DNA from: Lunularia cruciata
Lineage: Eukaryota; Streptophyta; Marchantiopsida; Lunulariales; Lunulariaceae
Reading direction: 5' to 3'
Assembly (NCBI GenBank): GCA_948567375.1
Contig: OX419761.1
Span: 21,242,243 to 21,306,242, forward strand
DNA length: 64,000 nt
Part shown: piece after piece, positions 35,112-47,717 of the stretch
Layout: the number at the start of each line of letters is the position of its first letter
How positions within the stretch are numbered: position 1 is the first letter of the stretch
The notes under the pieces: model-generated
Told to the model about the DNA's origin: nothing
The model's input: the letters and a program-made list of their open reading frames with translations, nothing else
Database searches by the model: none
Made by a program: the position numbers and the translations under genes

Positions 35112-37067
35112 CTGGATAAAAGTTTTCCATCACATAGTCGCAAGGATACATAAGTTAATCGACAGGATAAGTTAACCGATTGGTATGCAATCGTCTTTGC
35201 TGTTATATTCAAACAGAACTATCATTCAAAAACAAGTCGAAAGAAATGAACAGATTGTCCTTGAATACAATGTGATGCTGGCCAACAATTCAGCTTGAGC
35301 TTCTACTCAACCTGAGTTGGGAGGGAGGAACTTACATCTTGTTAGCTTTAGCGCGCTCTACCTGGATCATGATTTCTTCTTCATTTTCTGTCATGTCACG
35401 CTCCTCAGGATTTTGGAGTGCCAGTAGTTTGCTTTGTAGTATCTCCAATGCATTATAAAATACTGACGAGGCCGATAGAGCTCCAGTAGACTCCACTGTG
35501 AAAATGACACAATCCTCCCTGCGAACAACTTCGACAAGACCTGGTTTCCCCATGGCCTCCGCTTTCTTCAAGATACCCTCATCGTAGGTATATGCTTCGG
35601 CGTCCACCACTTTCACCTGCAAGACCAATTACTCCGAATTTGATATGTGCTACGTGCATGAAAAAATCTGTATAAACTTGACAATCTAGGACACAGACCC
35701 CTTCCTTCTGTCCTAATGAACGCTCAGTAAGTTTAACTTTCCTTCCATAATGCCTCATGTAAAACCTGCAACACTATATTCACTCCATACGTTAATTCTG
35801 ATTTCCAACCACACGTAACTGCTGACCACTCAACCAAAGAGAAAACTGAATCACCTCTTCGGTAAGTGGGTCAATCATGAAAACTGGTGTGGGATTGCTT
35901 GCAACCCATTCTCTCTTTTGCGTCAAAGTCAAGGTTCTCATGAGAGTCTCATTTATGAATATTTGTGGCTCGTAATGCATAGAAACAGTTGCTGCTGGGG
36001 ACCATTTCGCATGAAATTTCCCTATTCCTTTCCTGGCAATGGCCCGAAGCTTGATCTCTTGTCCACGCTTCAATTTAGCAATCAGTATGCCCCTGCACAT
36101 CATACGAGCCGACTGTATGTGAGCCTGCTTCTTGACCTGACTACGCTTTCTTGACAAAGACTACCAACAGTACTCATTCTACAGCAAGCTCCTCGGGCAT
36201 TTGACTGGAAATGAAGGTTGGGTGACAGAGTCTCACTGCTCCTTCTTTCCGTCTTCGGTTTCCTTCTTTCCATCTTCTTCCATCGGTTTAACTTCATCCC
36301 CGTCGAACTCAGTATGGTGGTCACAGTTCTTCCTCTTCGAGAAAATAGGGTGAACTTCGTCATCAGAAGACCGAAGGTGATCGCTCGTTACAACCAGTGT
36401 CTGGGCCGATGTGCACTTAACGTCTAAGGTGAAGGACACTGAGCAGTCACTGCAACTGCACAAATTGCGCAACCAATATGTTATAGAGCGCCTATTCTTC
36501 TAGGTAGAGGATCAAAGCCTCGAATATCCACCTTTAGGAAGAGAGTACGCCTCCTAGATGCCTCTCCAGTGTTATATCTGGCCAGAGTGATTCTCCATCA
36601 TAAACTTTCGTTGGTAAAAATAAACCTTGTTCAAAGAAAACGTACCAGTTCTCCCCTTCACAGTCGGGGCACTCATGGGGGAAGCGCATTTCCTTCGCCT
36701 TCTCACTTATAATGGGAATGAGGCCCAGACGATGTGCAAGGAACTCATCATCCAGAACCGAGGTGTTCACCTCAATGAAGATCAAGTCGATCGCCAAAGT
36801 GGGGACCTCGGCGAGCATAATTCGCCGAAGACCGTTGGAAACACTGGGATCAGTGCCCCTCAACTCGAGCTTCAAAAAATCATCTCTAACCTCCCGAACT
36901 CGAATTTCTGAATTCCGTTGATACGAGGGCCTGGCGTCCCTAGGTTCGTCGGAGCCATGTTGGTCAGCGTGCTGCCCATCCTCCATGAAACCCCCTTCAG
37001 AGGCATCGTGGCAACCAGTTTCAACCGCATCCATGGGCTGGTCATCGCTTACAGAATCTCCCCACAT
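23743..37067 (-). CDS. NRPB3-15xRRM fusion: Pol II subunit 3 joined to a nucleolin-type RRM array, about 2,074 aa
   Basis: Thirty-seven exons, all with GT-AG introns, join in one frame. Exons 1-4 (36646-37067, 36237-36455, 35855-36092, 35336-35616) encode a complete Pol II subunit 3. Exon 5 (35003-35111) continues with a charged linker into the first RNP2 motif, and 32 further exons encode fifteen RRMs and a short tail ending DPTFFTW. The ATG at 37065 is the first in the frame. Exon 5 has no start codon of its own; it opens after an acceptor, and the phase-2 donor of exon 4 fits it exactly. Family knowledge: RPB3 pairs with RPB11 in the Pol II assembly platform; nucleolin-type RRMs bind RNA. 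The fusion itself is inferred from splice signals and frame. The alternative is two transcripts sharing the locus. Confidence 0.8.
35333..37067 (-). other. NRPB3: NRPB3 module of the fusion gene (residues 1-387)
   Basis: Residues 1-50 are an extra acidic leader. Then come the alpha-like dimerisation motifs (NGLRRIMLAEVPTLAIDLI, LDDEFLAHRLGLIPI), and a zinc ribbon made across intron 1 with the plant spacing C-x2-C-x5-C-x2-C (CPDC ... CSDC). After an acidic Glu/Lys-rich insert come KLKRGQEIKLRAIARKGIGK, HAKWSPAATV, DPLTEE and DAEAYTYDE, then the final helix. All residues expected for folding appear present. If the exon 4 donor is ignored, the codons after AAC AAG are ATG TAA, giving a 387-residue protein of usual NRPB3 length plus the N-terminal leader. 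So the locus can encode a normal subunit without the array. Confidence 0.9.
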
Positions 37068-39300
37068 TATCTCAGGTCTTTCACTCTACTTTCCTCTCCT
37101 GATTCAGACAACCACATATTTCATTCTCGAGGACGCCATTTTCAAGAATTACATAGAGAACATTGACTTCAAAGAGTAAAGTAGTGTGACCTTTGTATGT
37201 ACGGGGTGTCTCCGTAAGCTTACTATAGAGTAAGCACAAAACCAAATTGAGTGAGATCAAGCTGACGAACGCCAGAAACTTTTACGAATTACAAGCTACA
37301 AATAAACCAAGCTTTATATGTTCAACCTTTAGCGTTGTTTCACTTTATCACCCTTCTCTCGAGCGCTCCCTCTATGTCCAAACAAGAGGTCCCCGGAGCT
37401 CCATGCAGGGAAGTTTACAATGCAGCAAATGAACTAGCTTATCGAAGATGTGTACTTCATCGACAGAGCCGACGGAATTGGTAGAACCCGTACTTATTCA
37501 GGTCCCATACGCGCACACAAAATAACCAGCACACAAAATTGAACACTTTGACGGATTGTAAAGCTTGCTCACGAGAGGGAGATCATAAGCACTGAAAGGA
37601 TAGCCCGAAAGCTTCTGTTCTAACTCTTCCGAACTTCATGAAACGCCCTACGGATCCGTAAATCGCAGTACTGCAACCATTGGTCGAAAGATTCAATTGT
37701 TGCTCTTCATAACTACATGAAGCGCACCTACGCGCATACGCAACACACTGATATCTACGATCATCTGCAACACTTCCTTAAAGTGGTGATATTACCAACC
37801 GTTTCAAGAGGGACTCGAGATCGAGCAGAAACGTTTGAGCACAAATGCCGGAAACGGGCAGAATTCAACGTTGAGATTGCCGTCATTCTATCTCCCAGTG
37901 AGCAATCTAAGTCACCAGAGACTCACCAACTCCACTCATGTTCCTCCAGCCAGTCAGTAGGAATGTGGAAGGTTGAATGCTTGGTACTTCAAATTCAGGT
38001 CGCAACAACGTGTGGAGCTGTCAGGAGTCATATGCTAGAACACCGTACATCTCAGTGGCCATGCGTGTCACGAAACTTTGTTTCAGAATACTGCGAGCAC
38101 CTAGAAGGCAACCAGTCTTTGTACCACATTATCGCACGGACCGAATGTCGTCAATTCTTTTAACACAAGTTGGCCCGTTCAGCTGTCCCATCTCTAGAAC
38201 GTCCGCCAGAGATGAGGGAACTCCCGATTGAGACACTCCCGAAGATTGTTGTCCCCAGCAGATCTTCTATTTGCCGTGTTTCCTCTCCCAAAAATAAAAG
38301 CCCCTCACGGCATGGAGTACTTCTGTTGTAGCTCATTTACCATGCTTCCGCTACGATGGCTTATCGCGAAGGATGCTCGCTAAGCTCTCGAAGATTTTGC
38401 AGTTGTATGTAGGCTGGGTAGGCGGAGCTTGCACGCGACTCCAAGCCCGGCTCACGATTAATAAGCTGGTTACGTTACTATTGTTTGTTGGGACCCTGCG
38501 TCGGTACTAGTAGGAGTAGATTCTTTTGGTCCAACCTTCAATTGGATGATGAAATCGTCACCAAATGGATATCGACTACAGATTCCTTCGAGCAGGAGGC
38601 TCATACCTCAAAAAGCTTTGAAACTGCATTTCCAGAATTGGCAGCATTTGTGCTCCACCGTTCGAAACATTCATTTGTATTACACGTGACTACTGCATGT
38701 ACCTCAAACGGCATACATGTTTCTCACACAATTTTCATGGACACTTCAAACTGCTGGTTATCCCATTTAGAAATTGTGTTAAAGTATTCAAGATTTGATT
38801 TGTTCTTTCCACTACCGTCACGACAGCCCCTTTGCAACAAACGATCGACGACCAAGAAGGTTATCCGAACTTTGAAGGATCTAAAACCCTCGAAGGATCT
38901 TTTCCTCTCTTAAGGATCAAGCTGTAAAGGGCTGAGGATAGCTTTATGTACAAACAAATCCGTTCCAACTTCAACAAGAGGCACCGGCAACTGAAAACTA
39001 CAATTCACGTAAAGGAACGTAAGCCCCGGTCCTGATGTGACTGACGATTTGCTGCAGTGTTCGGCGACATTGACGGTGTCTGTGAGGGAATAACGAAGAA
39101 GAGAAAGCAGTGGAGTGCGGAGCCCCGCTAAAAGCGAAAGGCGCGAGACTCCCCTGTGAGTCGCGTGACTCTAGATAGTGTGAGAGAAGAGCACGAGTGC
39201 ACGAAAGAACCATGACCTGCAGTGTCCAATCAAGCAGAAAACAGACCCTCATGATGGTTCACTAGAGTAACGTGACTCTCCCTTGGGAAGAACGTACGGA
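37068..39300. other. Region upstream of the NRPB3-RRM gene, no gene recognised
   Basis: GC content is closer to that of the gene than to the repeats beyond 39.3 kb, so this probably includes the promoter and leader of the minus-strand gene. Open frames at 37717-38163 and 38485-38913 (plus) show no domain, no splice-supported extension and no family resemblance. I leave them uncalled. Confidence 0.5.
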
Positions 39301-39871
39301 ATGTCGGTCCCCAGCTCCAAGAAGATGAAATCGTTTAGTCGCTTGTATTCTACAATGGGTTCTGCTTGAATGCAATGATTTACGCACCTTGAACGCGTAC
39401 ACGATGAGCAAAACACAGAGGGCCATCTTTATATGCAATGATTTGCGAGTAGTGTAGAATGAACTTTAATGTTGCAAAAGTGGAGAGTGCTGCAAATTTT
39501 TGAAAGTACGTGCAAGAAACCTTTCTTGCACATTTAGAAGGAGGTTAACTTTTCAATGGGATCCTATGAATGGAGAATACCTTCAATCTTGGAAGTACTC
39601 CACAGGCACTTAAAGAGGATTGAACATAAAAAGGCATGAATACGGTTGAAAGTAAGGGAAGGGAACTCCACTACAGATATTCAATCTGTCCAGTACAAGG
39701 AAATTCCGACATGTTAGGATCGTACATTGTTAATACAAAGTAAAACCCTCCGATAGTGTCCTACATTCTTACTGGGGCGTCTTATCCTTGTACGGCTTGA
39801 TGGGTCTTCGGGCCGTCCTTCTTGTTATACAATGCTGTAGCCTTTTCCCTTAGTAGGGTTCCAATAATAAT

Positions 39872-39904
39872 AATCTCTCCCAATAACAATTATTGGGAGA
39901 GATT
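39872..39904. repeat. Perfect 15-bp hairpin
   Basis: AATCTCTCCCAATAA at 39872-39886 is the exact reverse complement of 39890-39904, loop CAA. Confidence 0.9.
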
Positions 39905-40399
39905 GTTACTCACCTGAGAAAGAACATATTATTTGTTTCCGGCTAAGCTTTTCAAGTGCTTCCAACATCTCGTTCTGACAGAGGACTTTGGTGAACTTTG
40001 TTATAGACATTCCTTCCTTCTTTGTTCTATATTCTTACTTTTGGTCGTTTGGTGATGGGTTGAGGATATCATTCTGAATGATCTGGATAGAGGACTTTCT
40101 TGAATGTTCCAGATCCTATGGGTGATATAGTTTTGGAAAGAGTGATTACTCATCCACCTGGATGGATGGGGAGAACAGAACTCAAACAACAACATACAAG
40201 GTTTCCAAGTATAAGGGTATATAGCGAAGTCAATTATATATTCCTCTAGCCTTGTAGTTATATGGAGCTATGGACACATTTATCACCACATTTATCAAGG
40301 AGTGAGCGAGAGCTTATCATATTAGATGTCAAGGGGTATCACTCTCACTCTCATACTTTATAGCATATTTTCAACAGCATGAGTCTATTGTTTTACAAA

Positions 40400-40660
40400 A
40401 AGCATTGTGTGTGCAATCCATAAGAGAACCATCACACTAGGTGATGCCTTTTTGGATGCTCCAGTAGTTTATAAACCTTACAACTTGCATAGCTCGGATG
40501 TCTTAGGTTAGATAGGACAAATTTCTCATATTGATACTATTCAGATCTAGTTCCATTTTACTTCTTTTATTTCTCCCTTGTGCTGATGGGGTCTTTCCAT
40601 CCTTCATGTATTCTTTGTGGTCGCTTCCCTCATGTAGAGGACTTTTGATGAACTTTGTTA
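40400..40660 (+). repeat. Dispersed repeat family R1, copy
   Basis: Landmarks in order: CATAAGAGA, GATGCTCCAGTAG, a TACAACTTGCATAGCTCGGA segment, GTTCCATTTTACTTC, then CTTGTGCTGATGGGGTC and CCATCCTTC. The same order recurs at 44650-44890 and 51090-51390. The last segment recurs alone at 24340-24400 and 39780-39835, and inverted at 27545-27580, 45840-45960 and 50815-50880. It has no coding content. It could be a SINE or a small non-autonomous LTR element. Confidence 0.7.
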
Positions 40661-43600
40661 TAGGCATCTTCTTTCCTTCTTTGTTATGTTTTCTTCCTTT
40701 TGGTCTTTTGGTGATGACTAGAGGACTTGGGTGAACTTTGCTCGATAAAAATAATAATTCTCTTCCATGTTATCTACTCTTCTTTTTGGTTGCTCTGTAA
40801 TTGGAGTTGTGGGTTATATTTGTATCTATTATTCATTACAGATGTGAATAGATATGAAGACAAAATTGGAGGGTTTAATGTCCTCCATCCACCTAAAATC
40901 ACCCATGAGCAATCAATATTGAATTTTTTATAGCATGTCCAACGACATCCAAAATTTAAAGGGAGAGACATTATTAAACAGGTTTCATCTATACAAAATC
41001 AATTCCAAATTCATTTGGAAAATATTGAAATCACCCATTAGTAAGCAGCACTGAAATTTTTGATGGCACGTTCACTGATGACCCAAAATGTGGAAAGAGA
41101 GACTTTATTAACCAGGCTGTATCTATAACAAATCAATCCCCAAATTTATTTAGAAATCCTCCTTGTTTACACGGTAGAACTGTTATTATTGGTACTATCA
41201 TGTCACTATTCATATTCAGTGATATATATATCCCTATAATTAAATGTATTGGTTTTGGACTAAATGTTCTAGCACTCTTGTTCACTAATGAGAAGATGTT
41301 AATCATAAGAAGTGTCATTATTGGGAGGTTTTACTTAAGGGATTTAGAGTTTATCTATACCAACAAATGAACCAAAGTTTGTTTAGAAATGTTAGTAATC
41401 TTGTCTTTAGTAAAATGGAAATTGTTTTTCTTTCCCTTAATGTGAATTAATTCTGAAGGAATTACTTTTTATTTTCTTTATCATAATAGAGTTTATTTTC
41501 CCTTTAACTGCAAAGTTCAACTGCAAATTTAAGTTGTCGGGAGAGACCTCCTTCTTATTTTAGTTAGTCAAATTCAAAGGGGATCCATAGTGTGTTTCTC
41601 ACGCAAGAACCTAAGGTCAACTACATTCAAAGGTGAACAGTAACGAAAAATATGTGTCGTTACTTTTGGGTTTAGGAATTCAAATTGATTAAAGGGTTTA
41701 GCTTATCTCTTTCTCTCAATTTTGATTTATTCTTGATTCTATGGAGTGTTCATATATTTTACTGCTGACACCGCCGATATAAAAAATTATTAAGTCAATA
41801 ACCCAAAATACTAGAGGGAATTCATCAAGTATATCTTACGAGTTGTATTCTTGACTCATAATGTTGCTAATGTTTGCCCTGTCAACGTCAAGTAGAATAA
41901 TTGCCATTGTCAAGTGATGATATCGATGAAAATTTTATCTTTTCCACTTACTATACTATGCGACCTTCTTGGGGTGGTTGGAAAGCATTTTGGATGGCTA
42001 TTTGATGTTAGTTTTGCCTAAAACTATATTATGGTCTCTAGGGTTTCGTCGCACAAATTGTGTGTATACCTGATATACCAGATATACCAAATTCTGTATA
42101 TACATAAATAATTTTATCATGTCGTCTAGCAGCTTTTTTACTTTTTACAAAAAGTATAGAAATTGGCAAGAGAGCTGCCTTACCGAGGGCGTTTTTGTTA
42201 AACGTACGTTGATTGAAGGATTGGTGAATTTAATTTTCAATAATGATTAGAAATTAAGATAAAATTAAAGATAAAATTAAAGATATATGATCCTTGATAT
42301 TTTCAATATCATTAAGCTTGATCGATTTTATAGTTTGTTTTACTCGATTCATAGGCCTTTTCAGTATATATAACCGAAGGTAACAAGAGAGGAGCCTTCA
42401 CACAAGAAAAGTTAACGGAACTTAATAGCCAGATTGATGAACTTTATCCGTTAGATAAAGACAAAAGTACGTACTTATGTCATTGTGATGGTTATTTGTA
42501 TGGTACGGAGTAAATGTCGAAAGTCGTGTGGTATTTGATTTTCATTTCAACTCAAGCCAGTAGGATGTCTCACATAAAAGATTCATTCCCTCAATATTAA
42601 AACAATTTATATTGTATACAGTTGTCCAGTCATAAATTATTCTACCTTTTGAGTTTGATATCAATATTATTAAACCTATAGAAATTATTTATATTATGGC
42701 ATAAAATATTTAGTAAAATAGTAATAAAATAAGTATTTGGGTTAATATTTTTATTTTTATTTTTATTTATTAAACCAATTTTGGTCATTTAAAACAAAAT
42801 TTCGAAAATAAAAGAAATTTCAAACAACAAAATAAATATTTGGAAAGTTCCAAATAATTATTTGGAAGTTTAATCTTAGTTTAATCTTAGTATAAACGAT
42901 TTTTGGTTATTGTGTTTTAATTGAGTTATTTCATTCAAATAATTATCTTGTGCAAAAAATCTATAATTATCAATTATTAATTAGAAATTATTTTATATTG
43001 AGTTAAATGTATTACCTTAACAAAGATAGTCAACACCAATAATAAGTTATATGAGAATAAAAAATAATCCTTATGTATAGAAATGCAATAAACACGCCTT
43101 ATTTTATAAATGTATAAGACCTAAAAAGAGTGTAAAGTTTGATGTAAATGTCTAGATATAAAATCTAAGAATTAAAAAATATTTTTACCTTTGAAATTTA
43201 TTTATTGATACTATTATGCAATTAACCTATGAAATATAAATATTATGGGAATAATTCTATACACTATAACTAAATGCAGAAGAAGAAAAAATTTAGACAC
43301 CGAGTACAAAGAAGGAATTAATGAACTGAGAAAAGGTGGCCATATACAAGGTTACCATATATAAAATTAACGATTTGAAATATACTGATTTAGAAGTTTA
43401 GTCAGAAGTTTGGAAATTTAAGGTTTATTCAAGGCCGGTAAATAAGTTTAAAAGTGTGATTTATAAGGGTTTACCATTTCTAAATCTAGATCCATCAATT
43501 ATTAGACAAGGGACAAATTACATTTACTTGGTTCTGGTTAATTTTCTCATTTGATGTAAGTTTCAAGTGGTTTTATTGATTGTGGAAAGGTTTTAAACTT

Positions 43601-44649
43601 TTCAAAATCACAAAACACATCCTATCTGTAGAGATTATAGATTATAAAGAGTCTAAAATCTTTTTCTTTTGTACCTACTTTTATGATTTCAATATCTACA
43701 ACCGGAAGACTCAAGTACCAAATCCTGTTATGAAGTATTGGCTTGACGGAAAGAGGTCTCCAGTTGTGGAGCCCGGGTAAGTTTTTCAACTACTGTCTAT
43801 TTCAAGTGGTTGTATGAACATAAGAAAACGCTTTAAGTTCTACATCCAAGATCAAAATACAAGAAAAGTCCAAAGATAGAAATCATGAGGCTAGAAAAAT
43901 ATCTAAGAAATTTCTTCTAAGCCCATTTTTTTAACTTTGGAAACCATAAACACACAAGGATCAAAAACTCCTCCATAACCACGGATTAGGTGGGTGAAGG
44001 AAAATGGTTCAATTTCCCGCTGATATGACATTCAGAGTCTTTTACAACCACAACCATTTGAATGGGACTTCAGATACAAAAGTTTTAAAAAGAAATCGAG
44101 AAATAAAATTTTTAGATTATACTACTATAAATATGGACTTTGGACGCTAACATCAATGTTGAATGGCTCTGGCTTATTATTTTGAACTCTTGAATCTATA
44201 AAATAAATTACCTACCAAAACTTTCTTAGAGACTTTCCATTCTCCATAAAATTTTATATTGGAACTCCCTTTTCCATGATGAAGATGTCAAAGAGTATTA
44301 ATGCCTAAAAACCATTGAAATGGACATTAGATCAAAGTTCTCAAACATAAAACATGTAATCTTCCATATTATCCAAACTTTTAAAATTTGGATTTCAAGA
44401 TCCATATTGATTAGATTTTACGAGTGCATAGAATGAAGAGCACATTAAATTTTATGATGTTAGTAAAACATAAAATGATGTCAATTGAAAAAAAAAAAAA
44501 AATTAGATTTCGAAGTAACTACAGGGGAACGGTCAGACTTTCAACAGAGGATAGAAGTGGCGTACACAGCATCTTTCACCTATGCGAGGTGCATAGTTCA
44601 CAACATTTTTTAGAGCTTGTGTTCATTACTCTACATAGAGTAGAGGGAG

Positions 44650-44890
44650 TATTGGTTGGTGTAATCCATAATGAATCAATCACATTAAATTAACTGATAT
44701 TTCTTGAAATAATCCAGTTGTTTGTAAATCATACCACTTGCATATTGCATAGCTTAGATATCTTAGATACTATAAGGTAGATTCCTCTTATTTGCACTAT
44801 TGAGGTTTAACCTCCTGTGTCGTTTCCTTGTACGGTGTGATGGGGTCTTCCCCATCTTTTTGCTATCGCCTTTTTGCTCCTATGCGAGAT
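44650..44890 (+). repeat. Dispersed repeat family R1, copy
   Basis: Contains TGTAATCCATAATGAATCAA, TGCATAGCTTAGATATCTTAG and CCTTGTACGGTGTGATGGGG in the family order. Confidence 0.7.
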
Positions 44891-45839
44891 GCATATTACG
44901 TGATGTGGGATCAAGTAGTGGTTTACTGTTTACAAGTTAGTCTTTCTATAAGCAAGTCTTTGCTGCGAATAGTTATAAAGATAAAATAAGGATAACGACC
45001 ATTCTCACGTGTAAGAAGGCTTATTATATATCCCGACTAACTTTAGATGCCTTGCCTTAACCTTTGGCACAAGATGCTTTTTAGTATTTATATCATCATT
45101 TTGATAGTCCTTTCTCAAGAGCAACGAAGAGGTTCCTCGTAAAGGAGTTTAGGGTTATTTCATTAACCACATTCTTATCATATAACTTTTGAAAAAGAGT
45201 CTCAAACATTCTACAATGCTCTCGAATAATCGGGTTTATACACAATTTTCCATATTCGAGAATGTGTATAGTGTAAAATGTGTACGAACTCAATACTCTC
45301 GAGTATCGGCTTCATAGCATAGAGTTGTAATGAGATATCCACTCCTCCCAGAGTTTAGATTTTCTGTACCGTTAAGCAAAGCTCTGCACTGGCTCCTGTA
45401 GAATGATACTTTTATTTGGCTAATCATTTTGATTATCTCTGGTTTGGGCTTTCACCTATTTCCACGAAGCCTTGAGCTAGTTCTTCTTTCTTTAAACATT
45501 TCGGTGCCTTTTATTTCAATTTTTAAATGTAATACCATTAACCTCGGCAGAAAAGCCCTAACAAATTATGACAGCTGAACAGCTGAGTAGGGTGGTCTTT
45601 CAACATGTTTGATTTGAGTAATTTGCACAATTAGCAGGTCCATATTCCTATTTGAACATAACATTAATATAAAATTGTTAAATCGTTTTGGAGCAATTTT
45701 AAATATTGTTGTGGCTCCATAATGACCGAGTAAACAGCTCCATTTATGAAGACATTAAGGGTATTTGCTGTGTTGTGGCAAAAAGAGATGATAAATAGGA
45801 TGAGAACAGGCTGACACGCAAGAGTAATAGGAAAGATGG

Positions 45840-45960
45840 GAGAATCTCATCAACTCGTACAAGGATAAATACCAAAAAGATAAATCTACCAAAACGAGGT
45901 ATAGAGATCAAACCGTCCAAGGAGAAAGTCTTATAAAAATGAAGCTAAGCCCCATTTCAT
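45840..45960 (-). repeat. Dispersed repeat family R1, inverted partial copy
   Basis: On the minus strand it reads CTTGTACGAGTTGATGAG and, further out, a second CCTTGGACGGTTTGATC-like unit, matching the 3' segment of the family. Confidence 0.55.
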
Positions 45961-46090
45961 CATTTTAGCGACGAGAAGTACATTCGAAAGAGACATTACG
46001 AAGACGCTGGTCTGCTTGTTACCCGACTATTCAGTATGACGTCTGTCTTATGATTTCGCTGGTCCAGATGTTCTGCACTTACAACAACTA

Positions 46091-46273
46091 AGCTGGTCCA
46101 AGGTCTGCAAGGGTGCAGTACTTATGTTTAAGGTAAGTGGAGATTTTGGGCACTTATGGACACTAAGGTCTGCTAATACAGCAAATAGCTGGTCCAAGGG
46201 TCTGCTAGCGTGCGGTGCTTATGTCTAAGGAAGATAAGTAGACAATCTGGAAATTGTGAGCACTTATGAACAC
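46091..46273 (+). repeat. Imperfect tandem duplication, about 100-bp unit
   Basis: AGCTGGTCCAAGGTCTGC (46091) recurs as AGCTGGTCCAAGGGTCTGC near 46190, each followed by CTTATGT-TAAGG and by GCACTTATG-ACAC. It lies about 300 bp beyond the stop codon of the minus-strand NAC-like gene. Confidence 0.7.
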
Positions 46274-46573
46274 AAAGAAACTTGAGAAGACATAAGACAC
46301 ATAGAAAAGAATTTGGATTTTAATGTATATACAAATGGACAATATACAAAGGTTTCAGATTTCACTGTAGATGTAGACCACCTAGATTGTCAGCCAAAAC
46401 GCATAAACACGAGGGCAAATTTGCATCACCGAACTTAGGTCCAAGATCAAAGAAACCTTTTGGTTCTTCTGAACAGTAAACAAACCATCTCACGCCCTTG
46501 TGCGCATGGGCTCAGGAATTCCCCTGTTATATTCCCTGTCTTCATCCGAAATATTTGTGCACCGCCCAACCAA

Positions 46574-47717
46574 TTATATCGTGATCAGCGGATCAGTTAC
46601 AAGAGCCCCCCACCAGGACTCATCATCGTCATGCAGTGGAGATACGGGCGGCCTTGCAACAACCTGTGTGTCTTGGATGCCTTCGGTCATGCTAGGCATA
46701 ATCCTGGTATCTTTTTCGTCCGTTGATGCATCAAGCTGCTGGGTTGGAGATTCAACATATTTGATTATAGCTGGCTGCGTAGTGGTGGAATCAGACCCCT
46801 GCGTGGGAGTTGCACTTAAGCCGTCAGTATCCATTTCGGGGTTTGTGTCCTCCATCTTGTAGATGACTACTTTCCAAAGACAAGCCTTGGCCGCGTGGCC
46901 TTTATCCTTCAGGGAGTACTGATGAAGAACCCATTTCTTGGGCCTATCATCTTTTGCTGATGTATCACGCTTCTTCCCTCTGGACTTCTTTTGGTAGGTG
47001 AAATATCTCGTTTCCAGAGTTCTGGCTCTCTTCCTTGGATGTGGACAACCAGTCTGTTTCCAGCTATGGCCTTCCTTTGTATGCCTGGAACATGTTTGCT
47101 GCTTGGTGGTGACTGCCAAGAAATACCTGGGCTTGGGTTCTATGATCAAGAACACGGACAAAAATAAACGTGTAAGTCAATCAAAACATCTTATACTCAC
47201 GGATACGGGGTAGTTACTAGCCAGTCAGAACATCTTTCATCAAGCAGATAATTTATACCAATTAAACTTGGTATCTAGTACTGAGTCCAGTTCCTTGAAC
47301 ACAGTATCAGCATGAATCACATAACCTCCCCGAAAACTTAACGGTCTCAAATGCATTAGTGCTGAATATACGTGACCTTGCGTTACAGAGAAAAAAGGAC
47401 AAATGGTACTCATCAATGGAACTTACCTGTCAGGAGTTCCCAAGGATGATAGTCATAGATGTTTGCCCCTTGATAGATGTTCAAAGACGACTTGGCTCTG
47501 TAAAACCAGGGCTGCTTAATTGAAGTCTCTTGGCTGAGCGCCGTCTGAACACCTTCCAAGAAATTGTTTAGCTGAAATTCTGGGATTTTTTCTTCAAATC
47601 CACTGTGGCCGAGGTGATCTTCCCTAGACAGACTCTGGATATTTCTTGGCTCGTTGGCTCCAGAGGGTTTTTCCTCCTGCCGACAAACCACAGTTGACCT
47701 GGTCAAGAATTCAGCTC
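46574..47717 (-). CDS. Divergent NAC-domain protein, last two exons
   Basis: Exons 47427-47717 and 46574-47139 join through a GT-AG intron in frame. Across the join the protein shows NAC landmarks: IYDYHPWELL (subdomain B-like), then PRYFLAV, WKQTG (usual WKATG), WVLHQYSL (usual WVMHEYRL) and CLWKVVIYK. Family knowledge: NAC proteins are plant-specific dimeric transcription factors with a WRKY/GCM-like DNA-binding fold. The remaining about 95 residues form an acidic, Ser/Thr/Pro-rich tail, typical of an activation region. The first exon here has no start codon and begins after an acceptor, so at least one upstream exon is missing; subdomain A (the GFRFHPTDEEL region) is not visible. It may be a NAC-like gene with a reduced N-terminus, and is likely functional because splice frame and motifs are kept. 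Confidence 0.75.

Larger units (their letters stand above)
39301..46573. other. AT-rich gene-poor region with dispersed repeats
   Basis: Base composition becomes strongly AT-rich from about 40.9 to 44.5 kb. No coding family, structural RNA or complete transposon is recognised. It holds copies of a mid-sized repeat (separate entries), a direct repeat pair (39985-40075 and 40637-40740), a hairpin (39872-39904) and a tandem pair near 46091-46273. Confidence 0.6.

Noticed and set aside
35003-35330. An independent RRM gene starting here
   Set aside because: The first RRM exon starts right after an acceptor, has no upstream ATG in frame within the exon, and its phase fits the NRPB3 donor exactly. 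I kept it only as the alternative to the fusion.
36443-36455. Second possible acceptor 6 nt downstream (TTGCAG|TGACTG) for NRPB3 exon 2
   Set aside because: It keeps the frame but removes a Cys and breaks the C-x2-C-x5-C-x2-C spacing known in plant NRPB3, so the first acceptor was preferred.
37717-38913. Plus-strand frames of 148 and 142 codons upstream of the fusion gene
   Set aside because: No recognisable motif, no splice support, and composition like non-coding flank.
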